The notes: a model not told the origin generated them from the sequence alone. A stretch of 40,000 bases of DNA from Selaginella moellendorffii (GCF_000143415.4 NW_003314281.1:855096-895095), one strand, 5' to 3'. Counted from the stretch's first letter, positions 9,848 to 19,519 are shown. A program made the numbers and translations.

Positions 9848-10620
9848 CTAAGATGGCGTGAGGCTACACGCCATCTGCAACCGAACTGCACTCGAGAGCC
9901 CAATCGGTGCATGCCAATGTTGCTACTGAATGGCATGTGGCCTCATGCAATTTTCTACTTGGCCTAAAAGACTTACCATTTGAAGCCGAATGGAGGCGTG
10001 ACAATCGAGGCCGGACTCGCTGGCGAATGTGCACTGTGTGTGCAGCGGATCGTAGCAGCAAGGCTACTCTGCCACTTACAGTTGGAGAGTGGCGCTGAAA
10101 TCTCCCGGGACGCCAAGTGGGCTGCGTGTGGGTGGCGGAGTGGGCGGCGGAGTTGGCGGCAAAGTTACAAATTGGGTGTGTCTTGAAGTGGACGCCGATG
10201 CACACGAGCGCGATGCGAGCGCGAGTGGACGCCGATGCACACGAGAAACCTGTAGAGAAGGTAGATGAGCGCGAATGTGAGCGTGATCGCGAGTGGGAGC
10301 GCGATGCGAGCGCGAGTACGAAGCAAAATGCAAAACCTAACCTCACATGTGCGAAATGTCACGACGGTTGGTAATCCCGCAACGTCATCATTCCTCGGAC
10401 TTGGGCGCCACCATTAATTTCTGGATCGCCGCGCGCATGCATGCATGTGAAATCCAAAAGAAATCCGCAACGTCATCATTGCTCGAACTGCATGCACGTG
10501 AAATCCAAAAGAAAGATCATGATTGGGATATCATTTAATACCCTCGCTATATTTATACCATGCATGATTGGATATTCCAAAGCATCTTGTATTTCCAATG
10601 TCAGATGTTCAGCTAAATAA
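9848..10620. other. CpG-rich region upstream of the minus-strand gene, with short tandem repeats
   Basis: Contains a palindrome copy at 9930-9951 and a tandem array around 10185-10320 built from GCGCGATGCGAGCGCGAGTG-like units. Two direct repeats lie at 10380-10510: AACGTCATCATT, and a CATGCA..GTGAAATCCAAAAG box, each twice. ORFs on both strands here are Ser/Arg-rich products of the tandem repeats and not credible genes. It is the likely promoter side of the minus-strand gene. A TATA-like CTATATTTATACC at 10547-10559 could belong to either direction. Confidence 0.45.
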
Positions 10621-11385
10621 AGAATGGTATACAATGTCCTTCTTGATGACCCTACAAAGAAGCATCTCAATCAGACACCACATGAGACCACACGAGCCTT
10701 ACAATGTTTCAGGGGCATTTGCCATAAATCCGACTGTTATTTTGCTCCAAGATTCTACAGTTTGATGTGCATTGACCTTTCCATCGACACTGCAAAGGGA
10801 CATCACAATCAGATGCGGGATCACAAGAAACCAACTTCACTAACTCTGGTTTCACCAAGATCTACGTAAGGAGTTATGAAATGAAAGGACCTTCTCTATT
10901 GAAATGTGTTTATGGTCCTAGGGGCATTGTGACATATCAAAGGATTTTGCATCAAGTTCTGTATTTGCATGTTTATCAAGCTACTGAATTGCTAAACCCT
11001 AAACCCTCCCTAAATATGTGGCAAAAGCTACGTGAAGAAAGATGCCCTTTCTGGGCAAATGCTGTAAGAGGCAGATGCCGAGCAGTTAAACGGCGAATAA
11101 TCTTGGCGCGGATCGCTGACATGGCATGGCAAAGTTCGAATCACTGACATGGCACAGCTGGATTGAGGCAAGGACATGATGTGACAAAGTTCAACGTCCG
11201 ACAGCAAAGTCTAGAAGCTACTCAGTTTGAAATTTGGCAGAGGAATTATAAGATCTGGTTTGTTAGAGGATTTGATGTGACGTTCAAGCGTGTGGGCTTA
11301 TGCAATTTTGATCCCAAAAAATGCACCAAAAAATGCTCGGCGTCATCTGGCGTTATCTCTTGAATGGCGTGGGGCCGCATGCCAT
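10621..11385. repeat. Internal duplication, copy 1 (blocks A-B-C)
   Basis: Block A is 10621-11085, block B 11091-11290 and block C 11288-11385. The same blocks recur as A 11488-11948, C 12217-12308 and B 12347-12550, with about 95% identity by eye and a changed order. Block C ends in an element palindrome (11364-11385). The short ORFs inside differ by many silent and nonsilent changes and have no recognised domain. Confidence 0.8.
10992..11007. repeat. Telomere-like CCCTAAA repeat (copy in block A1)
   Basis: CTAAACCCTAAACCCT, Arabidopsis-type telomere units. The homologous place in block A2 (11859-11877) has nearly three units, so the number changed after the duplication. Short CCCTAAA (telo-box) motifs are also found in plant promoters, so a telomeric origin is not required. 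Confidence 0.7.
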
Positions 11386-11487
11386 TTTCAGGGGGACATA
11401 GGAGTATATTCCTAGAATATTCTAACACACGCGAGAGTTTTTTGAGTTTTCTGGAGATCCAACCGTTAGATCGCAACTAGATTTTAC

Positions 11488-12550
11488 AGAATGGTATACA
11501 ATGTCCTTCTTGATGACCCTGCAAAGAAGCATCTCGATCGGACACCACATGAGACCACACGAGCCTTACAATGTTTCAGGGGCATTTGCCATAGATCCGA
11601 CCGTTATTTTGCTCCAAGATTCTACAGTTTGGTGTGCATTGACCTTTCCATCGACACTGCAAAGGGACATCACAATCAGATGTGGGATCACAAGAAACCA
11701 ACTTCACTAACTCTGGTTTCACCAAGATCTACGTAAAGAGTTATGAAATGAAAGGACCCTCTCTATTGAAATGTGTTTATGGTCCTAGGGGCATTGTGAC
11801 ATATCAAAGGATTTTGCATCAAGTTTTGTATTTGCACGTTTATCAAGCTACTAAATTGCTAAACCCTAAACCCTAAATATGTGGCAAATGCTGCGTGAAG
11901 AAAGATGCCCTTTCTGGGCAAATGCTGTAAGAGGTAGATGCCGAGCAGATGTATCTCAGGCTAGCGAAGGGGACAAACGAAAGCTAGCTATAAACATGAT
12001 GGGATGCAAATAGATTACTAAGTTGGTCCTGCGAAAATCAAAAACCATAATTGAAAACATTGAAAATGCAAAAAGAAAGGTTTATAATATTTTTGAATTT
12101 TAAGCAACCAAAGGAATGTAAGTAGGGCATGTGTTTGTAAGTTTAAAAATGCCTCAACCACTTAAATTCCCAAGTAAATAAAGTTGTTTCTATTTTTGGT
12201 ACAAGTAAACTTTATAGCGTGTGGGCTCATGCAATTTTGAACCCAAAAATGCACCAAAAAATGCTCGACTAGCATTATTCTTTGAATGGCATGTGGCCTT
12301 ATATTGCCATAAATGGACGTACACACAGCATAATTATTCCTTTACACGGCGAATAATCTTGGCGCGGATCGCTCATATGGCATGGCAAAGTTCGAATCAC
12401 TGACATGGCACAGCTGGATCGAGGCAAGGACATGATGTGACAAAGTTCAACGTCCGACAGCAAAGTCTAGAAGCTACTCAGTTTGAAATTTGTCAGAGGA
12501 ATCATAAGATCTGGTTTGTCAGAGGATTTGATGTGACGTTCAAGCGTGTG
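11488..12550. repeat. Internal duplication, copy 2 (order A-C-B)
   Basis: Rearranged second copy of 10621-11385. The unique AT-rich stretch 11949-12216 separates A from C. Block C again ends in a palindrome, here degraded (12284). Confidence 0.8.
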
Positions 12551-12886
12551 TTATTTTTGAATTCTCAAACTCATTCCTAGGTCTATCATTTTTGTGCGCC
12601 GTGTTCTTGGTTCCGCTGAGCGCAGTGAGCGCTGCTTGTGTAAGTGGCGTTGTGAGCTGTGGTTTATGCGTCTACGAGCGGTTGCGGCATTGCGAGCGCC
12701 ATTGCGAGCGGCAGTTTATGCGAGTGGCAGTTTGTGCGAGCGGCGCTACGAGCAGTTGCGGTGGTGCGAGCGGTGCTACGGTACCACTAATGGTATGAGG
12801 GCTCATGCCATCTTGGGGCTTGCAAGTTCATCACTAGCATATTGCCAATAGTTTCTTTACCTGCCTGTAGTTGTGTGTTTATCAAG
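12551..12886. repeat. Degenerate GCGAGCGG-type tandem repeats and a palindrome copy
   Basis: About 12640-12780 consists of imperfect TTGCGAGCGGC-like units, resembling the array at 10185-10320. It is followed by GGTACCACTA and a palindrome copy at 12790-12811. That combination recurs at 14895-14926 beyond the nested LTR. ORFs here are repeat-derived. Confidence 0.6.
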
Positions 12887-12970
12887 ATGGCATGAGGCCT
12901 CATGCCATCTTTAGCCCCTGCTAGCCTATTGCCATATTCCTTTTGCCTTGCTGCAACTGTATATATTTTT
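12887..12970. repeat. Left arm of an 84-bp foldback hairpin
   Basis: It starts with a perfect element palindrome (12887-12908). The inner 38 bases (12933-12970) are perfectly complementary to 12995-13032 across a 24-nt loop. The outer part pairs with 14843-14890, now separated by the nested LTR. Over about 84 bp I count five mismatches, all transitions. Confidence 0.85.
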
Positions 12971-13030
12971 ATATGGGTGATTAGTCACGCACACAAAAAT
13001 ATATACAGTTGCAGCAAGGCAAAAGGAATA

Positions 13031-14837
13031 TGTGAGACACAAAATCCCTAGGCCCCAAAGTGGAGCTGGAAAGGGTGCCATGTGGTAGTGGCCGAAGTGA
13101 AAGCCAAACGAGTGTAACACATTTGGACTAAAAGCTCTGACTTGGAAAGTCGAGAGCGGGAGTGGAACTCCCAACAAAGTGCTCAAGGAGTGAGCACGAA
13201 TTGAGCAATAAGCAAGGCTCCAAAAAGGGACCCAAAAGGACCAACACATGACACGTGGAAGTGTCCCAGATGGAGTCCGAGACGGACCCTAGTTGGAGTC
13301 CGAGATGGACCCGAAGTGGAGTCCGATATGGAGTCCAAAGTGGAGTCCGAGATGGAGTCCGATATGGAGTCCGAGATGAACCCGAGATGGAGTCTGAGAT
13401 GGACCCGAGATGGAGTCCGAGATGGAGTCCGAGGTCGACCGAGACGGAGTCCGAGATGGACCCGAGATGGAGTCCAAGATGGACCCGAGATGGAGTCCGA
13501 GATGGAGTCCGAGGTGGACCGAGACGGAGTCCGAGATGGACCCGAGATGGACTGAGACGGAGTCCGAGATGGAGTCCGAGATGGACCGAGACGGAGCCCG
13601 AGATGGAGTCCGAGATGGAGTCCGAGAAGGACCCGAGATGGAGTCCGAGGTCGAGACCGAGACCGGGACCGAGACCGGGACCAAGACCGAGACCGAGACC
13701 GGGACCGGGACCGAGACTGGGACCGAGACTGAGACCGAGGCCAAGGCTGAGACCGAGCCCGAGCTTGAGTCCGAGTCCGAGTCCGAGTCCGAGTCCAAGT
13801 CCGAGTCTGAGTCCGAGTCCGAATCCGAGTTCGAGTTTGAGAGGGTGAAAGCCCAAAGCGTTCGTCTCCCAGACCCTGGGGGGTTTGGTGAGCTCCAAAA
13901 GTATAGTAAGGGGGAGGACTGCAGTGGAGCCAGTTTGGCCAGGAAAGGCCAGTTTGGCCCAGGAAGGCCAGACCCAGTGTTGGGTGATGAACTGACCACT
14001 GGGAAGTCCAAGACTAGAGTGAACACGGACCGACAAGCGGGGTAGCTTGGTGAAGTGTTCAAGAGCCGGCTCTAGTTCCCCCAGGAGATCGACTGGCCGA
14101 TGCTCCCAGTCCAAGTGTGGGTGGCACTACCTACTTGGATACCAGGCGTGGCTCAACGAAACCTCGCTCTAAGCCCATGGCTAGAGCACCTAAAGGCGAA
14201 AGGCGGGGAGAGTACCCAGGTGGCTCGCATAAGGCCACGGTGTTCCGAAATGTTGTCCCAAAGGCCCAGACTGTGGAAAGGAAGAGGAGCAGTCCTCTGG
14301 GGTAGTTACCAAGGACATAGTCGTGTGGTGAGGAAGTCCCAGAGGACCGTGGGACTTAGTGGTCGGGCCGGTGGGCCTCGATTCAGTGGTAGTGTTGGTG
14401 AACACGGCCGTGGGTAGAAAGGGACTTGGTGGGGACCAGAAAAGGGATATTGGGGAAGGCTATTCCCCTTGTCTGTGGGCATCCTCAGGATGCTAAGGAG
14501 TGGATCTGGGATGACCCCTCATGGATGGTTGGCCCAGTCTTGGAGAGACAAGACTGTGTTGCAAGTGGTATTGGACTACCAATGCGGCAAAGGTGATTGG
14601 GCATGGCCTTAGCGTAACAGGCTGCTATGTTGGTGGTACCTTTGAGTGTCGGTCATGGGATCGGACATGTGGAGCACTTGGACCAGGTGCAAGGGTTGAG
14701 TGGCATGGATGCCATTCTTGGGGCTAGCAAGTCCCAAGTCCTGAATTGGACTTATGGAGGTTGTGAATGAGACTCCTCCAAGTGGTCGGAGGTGTGGTTA
14801 AGTGACTAAAGTAGAATGGAAAAATTAATCGCTTACA
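13031..14837 (+). mobile_element. Solo LTR of a gypsy-type element, 5-bp TSD GAATA
   Basis: It begins TGTGAG and ends CTTACA, with GAATA on both sides (13026-13030 and 14838-14842). No primer-binding site, polypurine tract or coding region is present, so it is a solo LTR left by recombination between two LTRs. It carries the shared landmark GGGTGAAAGCCCAAAG (13843-13858) and a minisatellite upstream of it. Its insertion split the right arm of the foldback at 12887-14890 and it is the youngest datable event in the nest. ORFs in both directions over 13250-14110 are minisatellite products. Confidence 0.9.
13256..13845. repeat. GAGTCCGAGATG / GAGACCGG minisatellite in the solo LTR
   Basis: About 590 bp of purine-rich units of 6 and 12 bases, shifting from GAGATGGAGTCC to GAGACCGGGACC to GAGTCC along the array. 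A shorter related array is at 23030-23285 in the 3' LTR of element A, at the same place relative to the landmark. Confidence 0.9.
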
Positions 14838-14868
14838 GAATATAGCAACAGGCTAGCAGGGGCCAAAG

Positions 14869-14926
14869 ATAGCGTGAGGCCTCATGCCATTAGTGGTACC
14901 ACTAATGGCATGAGGGCTCATGCCAA
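14869..14926. repeat. Triple palindrome cluster
   Basis: Two element palindromes (14869-14890 and 14905-14926) flank a 14-bp perfect palindrome TAGTGGTACCACTA (14891-14904). The whole 58-bp block is itself an inverted repeat. A third copy follows at 14974. It lies upstream of the plus-strand gene. Confidence 0.85.
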
Positions 14927-15078
14927 TTTTGTGAATGAGAAATTTCACGTGGGTGTCAATAGCATGTTTGAATAATGGCATGTGGCCTCATGCTATTGAG
15001 GTTGTTTGGTATGTTATGATTTAGGCCATTCTCCAATCATTTTTTGTATGGTCTTAACTTCTTTTCTGCACTTTCAGA

Positions 15079-17967
15079 ATGGCCTCCGCAAGTGCGACGC
15101 ATGTTCCCTCCGTGGATCTTAAGAACTGTGCTACATGGATTCAGGCAAAGGTGTTTCTAAACAACCCCGAGGGGGAGGTGGTAGCTGAGGGCTTAGCCAC
15201 AGTTGTCGATCTAAGAGATGCGGTTGCTAATCAAGAATTGGGCTGGGATGATATTGGAGTTGCGATTTTAAAGGTTGTTGACACAGAAGAAAACAGTCTG
15301 ACTATTGGAAGCATTGTGCGGTGGAAATTGAGGCACTTAGTGTTTGAGAATGTGAAGGATTCACAATCAAACACCACTACAACTGATGACAAAACATCTC
15401 TTCATGGGAAAAGAAAGTACACCTTCCTAAAGTGCAGCCAAAGGGATCTGAGCAACGAACCGAAAAGGCAGAAAATGGCAATAGAGGTTCGAATGGTCTC
15501 GACAGTTGCTTGTTGCAAGAGGAGGTGCTGTCAACATGCTGATTGGGATGCTATTGAAGAGGAGAGAGCAAGATACAAGACATTGTCCTGGAAGGCAGCT
15601 CGCAATTTTGTGTATGAGGCATTACGGTCATCTGTTGATGCTTCAAAACATCAGGTGGGGGGCATGGTCTTCCAGAGGGGTTTGGTCTGCATGAAGGCAT
15701 GGAGAATCATTTATGAAGTCCCTCGAACCACATTCTACAGAATCAAAACTGAGTTCGAGGAACAAAGGGTTCAACAGGCAGTCCATGGGAACAACAGTAC
15801 TCACAAAACCAGGGGTCATGTTGTATATGGAGAGGCAATCTTCAAGAGGTTTGTCGAGACATGTAGCGAGCAACAACCACATAAAACTTGCCTCTTGGAA
15901 GATGGAACACGAGACACCCAACGAGTTCTCCCTTCCATATATACCAAGGGGGCCATTTTGGAAGATGTGAATCGGGAACTCCAGAGTAATGGCTACAGGA
16001 AGCTGAGCCAATCTAGATTTAGTAGATTGTGGAGCAACAGGTTCAGGGATGTGAGTATAGGAAAGTACTCTAGCTTTTCAAAGTGTGACGAGTGCACTGC
16101 TATCAAAATGGCTTTGTCGAAGAATTCTTGCATCGCTCAAGAGCGAGAGACATTGGTTAGAAGGCGGCTCGACCACAACATCGAGCAGAGAAGCTGCAGG
16201 ACTGCATATTATCATAACAGGATTCTCTCCATGGAGAGACCTGACTCTTACCTCTGCATCATCCACGACAAAATGGACCAGAAAAAGACGTGCTTACCTC
16301 GACTCAATCCTGCCCCCAAGGCAATCTCTTCATCCATACAACTGCCTGTGTCTCTGTTTGGCATAATCGCTCATGGGCATGGTGCCCAGAACTATGGGAA
16401 CTTCTTTGTACCTCTATGGGGTGGCGGGGGTGCAAACATGATGATTGCGTCCCTAGCAAAACACTTAAGGTCTCTGCAAAATGCGCAGACTGCCAACCCT
16501 TGCATAAGGCCCTTGTCGATCGAACCCTATACAGGGTTCAGCTGGAGGAGGAGCAAAGGCTTGCAGTATCGCGTGGGGCCCCATGCCATCCCAGTGAATA
16601 TGTTGGCCGTCAGATTGTAGGGTTATTACGTGAGGCCTCATGCCATTCCGACGAGGCTGGTCGCCCGGTGAATGCACAGCCTCATCCAAACGAAGCAGAA
16701 TCTCAAGGAAGTTCTTGCGGCCGATGTGGCCTTCCACCCCATCTTTTGCTCCAAACAGACAATGCTGGCAGTGAGAACAAAAACATGTACGTCTTCGCGT
16801 ACTTGGCGATGCTTGTTGCCAAAGGCATATTTGAAACGGTTACACTTGGCTTTCTCATGGTTGGGCACACTCATGAAGACGTTGATGCCATGTTCAGTCA
16901 CCTGGCAGAGTCCCTCCGGCGATCCAATGTCCTCACCCTCCCACAACTCTACGATGAATTCCAAAATTGCATCAAAGGCACTGTTGAAGCTGCACTTGTG
17001 ACAGAGGTTCCAGACTTTAAGGGGTTTGTAAGAGGCTACATCAGGGACGGATCCGAAATGTTGATTGGCCACTCCAAGCCTCTTCAGTTTCATTTCAGCA
17101 TGCGTGACGGTGCTCCAGTGATGAGGTACAAGATGAGAGAATGGGACACAGTGTGGCTGCCAGTGGACGGCATTGAACTCTTCAAGAGAGATCCCATAAC
17201 TTGGGAACCTATGATTCCTCAGGGTTCCCCACGGCCGATGCACCCGGATGGACTCAAAGACTAGGAAAGTATAGTGGCTGGGATTAGACAGCATATTGTC
17301 TTCTGGAAGAGGGGGTTGGTGTTTGGTGGAGAATCCTATTTTTAGAGGTGCAAGCCTTTGCTCGAATACTGGGAGAAGATTATATCTGCTATCCAAAATG
17401 GGCCGGTTGTATATGAAGAATTGGAAGAGTCCTTTTGGCCAGAACCCAGAGCACCAGATAGTAGCGGAACAATGTCCTCTGAAAATGCAGTGACAAATAA
17501 CGATGTTGAGGATCACTATTGTGGGCCGAGGAACAAGAAGCCGGATTCAGCATTCAATCTAGTACAGGTCTGCAAAGGAATGGTCGTGCTTGTCAGACCC
17601 AATAATAAAAAACAAATAATATGGGTGGGGCGCTGCATCACTGATGCAGAGGAGGACGCGGAAACTAACTCCTTCAATGTAACTGTGGAGTGGTTCAAGC
17701 CAAATTCCGGATATACGAAGGATTGCCTAGAAAAGAGATGGGTGTTGAATCCAAGGGATCCCAGCATGAGCATATCGGTGGATAATGTTGTGCATGGTTG
17801 GATGCGGAAGCAGAGTGCCACCATCACCTTGCCAGACCATGCAAGAGATGCAGCAAGAGCATTCATAACCCGGGCTCAAGGTGAGATTCATTAATATTCC
17901 TTTACTAAGTTTCTAATGTATTTTATTTCAAGGTGAACAATCCGAATCTAAATCAGAGGAGGCGTGA
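15079..17967 (+). pseudogene. DUF7869-like putative transposase with in-frame TAG codons
   Basis: The ATG at 15079 follows a strong 3' splice site (TTTCAG, 15072-15077), so an untranslated first exon is likely. Order: unrecognised N-terminal domain (about 130 aa), helical region, a zinc-like KCDECTA box, then acidic motifs typical of the DUF7869 group: IIHDKMDQKK (16261-16287), LLQTDNAGSENKN (16745-16785) and VGHTHEDVDAMF (16858-16893). These could be a D-D-E/D catalytic set of an RNase-H-like transposase. The frame changes between about 16480 and 16735, where two palindromes lie, so an intron is probable but not placed. TAG at 17262 and 17343 interrupt an otherwise open frame. The C-terminus (17560-17880) resembles a Tudor/PWWP/BAH-like module. 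A 52-nt phase-1 intron (17881-17932) leads to a stop at 17965. Family name from memory. Confidence 0.65.
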
Positions 17968-18607
17968 TGGCATGTGGCCTTACGCCATTCCTAGGTGAGA
18001 TGATACAAATAACAAGTATAAATTCTTAGTTGTTCTAGCAAATCTTACTTAAAGTTCAAGGTGAACAAGCCGAATATGAATTCATCGGATTGTTATAACA
18101 AATTGCGAGGTGATGGCATGAGGCGATATGCCATTTGAGAGTGGTAGCCATTCCTATATGAGGTGAGTGAAATATTTATTAGAAATACCTCATTCAATTG
18201 TGCACTTCTAAGTCTTGGTCCACTCAGTATTGTTTGCATGTTTCTATTTTAATTCTTTCTCTAAAATGTTATTTAGCATGTGGCTTCATGCCATTGCTCT
18301 TCACAATCATGCATTGAATTTTTCTATCCTTGCATAATACTTCTCCATATATATAGCATGTGCGCACATGTGATATGGTTCATTAGGCCTGATATAGTGT
18401 GTGAGGTAAAACAAAGATGATGTGACATATGCATTTACCAATCACACGTGCATAAATCTAATAATATGGCGTGTGGCCCATATTAATGGCACATAAACCC
18501 ATATTGTGGACTTACATGCTTTATGTACCATCATTCCCTTGCAGCGTGTGTGTTGGTTTCCTTTTATAACACAATGAACTCCATATTTTAGGGTGAAGAG
18601 CGTTCTC
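17881..18607 (+). other. Repeated intron-exon-like tail with palindromes
   Basis: The unit CAAGGTGAACAANCCGAAT occurs at about 17929 and 18058, each followed within 50 bases by a palindrome copy (17967, 18113). An inverted relative lies at 19311-19340. Each begins right after a 3' splice-like TTCAAG, resembling duplicated short terminal exons. Further palindromes lie at 18276, 18355 and 18465. No ORF of note. Confidence 0.5.
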
Positions 18608-18865
18608 ATGGCAAGCACAAAATCTGTAAGTGAGGCAGAAAAGGAGACGGAGAAGGAGATAGGTGAAGATGTAGAATATATAAGTCTTCCAAACTCCCCG
18701 TACTATACTCCAGGTGATCATTTTTCTGAACAAACGGCAACATTAACAACTATCGAGAACGCCCCACTAACGTCAGAGACAACAATCCAAAGCAAAACAA
18801 CTGACCCGGAGAAGGATGATAGTACCACTGAGAGTACCAAAAAGGAGGTGTCCACTAGTGCTTAG
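18608..18865 (+). CDS. Small acidic Ser/Thr-rich ORF, hypothetical
   Basis: 85 codons starting MASTKSVSEAEKE, acidic and rich in Thr, Ser and Glu, probably disordered. It is uninterrupted although the genes around it carry stops. A possible 3' splice site (ATATTTTAG, ending about 18590) lies just upstream, so it may be a last exon of the putative transposase gene. A palindrome follows at 18873. No function is recognised. Confidence 0.35.
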   Translation: MASTKSVSEAEKETEKEIGEDVEYISLPNSPYYTPGDHFSEQTATLTTIENAPLTSETTIQSKTTDPEKDDSTTESTKKEVSTSA

Positions 18866-19501
18866 GCTTATAATGGCGTGTGCCCTCATGCCATTTACTT
18901 GATCACCAAATACCTTTTTCCCTTTGCACTAGTATATCTTAATACCGGTTTGAGAAATAGAATGGCATGTGCCCTCAGGCCTTTTACTAAATCACCTTTG
19001 AAAGAAATGCAAGCCTCTATGTTGTAAAAAAAAGGTACTAGAGAAATTCCTTAATAATATGAATGTTATTTAGTTTCATGAAAATACACTAAGGGTCAAA
19101 TGAGTTAAATGACTTCTCCAGACTAGCAATGCCTCTTGCTACACCTTCACAATTAGATTCGTTAGAAAAAGATAACATTGAATAATATCTAAATGTTCTC
19201 ACCATTAAGTTATATGTCTGGCTAATAGGAATGACGTTCATCTTGGAAAGCTCACCACACGCTCAATGAACAAACAAATAGTGTGTGCGCACATGCCATC
19301 GCTCTTCTTTAGCTTCAGATTCGGTTTGTTCACCTTGACAATGAGATTTATTATACAACCAGATGGACTCAGTCTGGACACAAAGTCATCGCGCTAGTCA
19401 CCATGCCCCAGATATGTCTAGCCCCTGGACAAAAAACATATAATTTCACGTCATTTTCAAATACTTAAAAATTTGTACCTAGTCCCATTTTACTGAATAA
19501 A
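18866..19501. other. Right subterminal region of the transposon, no gene seen
   Basis: AT-rich. It contains palindromes at 18873, 18961 and 19279 and an inverted copy of the GGTGAACAANCCGAAT unit at 19311-19340. No coding sequence was recognised. Confidence 0.5.
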
Positions 19502-19517
19502 TCCCACTTTAACGAAA
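19502..19517 (-). repeat. Right terminal inverted repeat
   Basis: TCCCACTTTAACGAAA, the perfect inverse of the left end, followed by the duplicated TA (19518-19519) and then gypsy pol sequence. Confidence 0.85.
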
Positions 19518-19519
19518 TA

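Larger units (their letters stand above)
3590..19300. repeat. Family of dispersed 22-bp palindromes confined to the transposon
   Basis: The half-site is ATGGCRTGWGG followed by its reverse complement. Perfect copies are at 4740-4761 and 12887-12908. Other copies lie at 3590, 4665, 5991, 6146, 6285, 6543, 6675, 6773, 6876, 7017, 8516, 9793, 9853, 9930, 11364, 12284, 12790, 14869, 14905, 14974, 16569, 16628, 17967, 18113, 18276, 18355, 18465, 18873, 18961 and 19279 (start positions, some approximate). None was seen before 3210 or after 19517. Several sit inside introns, two inside an exon, the rest in noncoding DNA. They create many spurious short ORFs containing MRPHAI. Function unknown. Confidence 0.9.
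3210..19517. mobile_element. 16.3-kb two-gene DNA transposon with 16-bp TIRs and TA target duplication
   Basis: The left end TTTCGTTAAAGTGGGA (3210-3225) is the exact reverse complement of 19502-19517. Each end is flanked by TA (3208-3209 and 19518-19519). Removing the insert with one TA joins the gypsy protease C-terminal side to the RT N-terminal side in frame (codons ACT CTA GAG CTT AAG), strong evidence for these boundaries. Contents: a minus-strand ParB-like/HAD gene, a plus-strand DUF7869-like gene, about 30 copies of a 22-bp palindrome, internal duplications and a nested solo LTR. Without the LTR and its duplication it would be about 14.5 kb. The superfamily is not recognised; a TA duplication alone does not decide it. 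Confidence 0.85.

Noticed and set aside
9864-10374. Arg/Ser-rich ORFs of up to 160 codons
   Set aside because: Open in both directions because of GC-rich tandem repeats; no domain and no splice context.
10621-11147. Duplicated 65-88-codon ORFs as a gene pair
   Set aside because: The reading frames are not preserved preferentially between the two copies; better seen as noncoding duplicated blocks.
13255-14114. Long ORFs on both strands rich in Asp-Ser, Met-Glu-Ser or Gly-Leu
   Set aside because: Products of the GAGTCC/GAGACC minisatellite inside the solo LTR; open in several frames because the units lack stops.
16465-17516. Minus-strand ORF of 292 codons across the putative transposase
   Set aside because: Antisense shadow; the plus strand carries the conserved acidic motifs.
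3590-19300. CRISPR array
   Set aside because: The palindromes are irregularly spaced, degenerate and lie in a eukaryotic transposon; there are no equal spacers.
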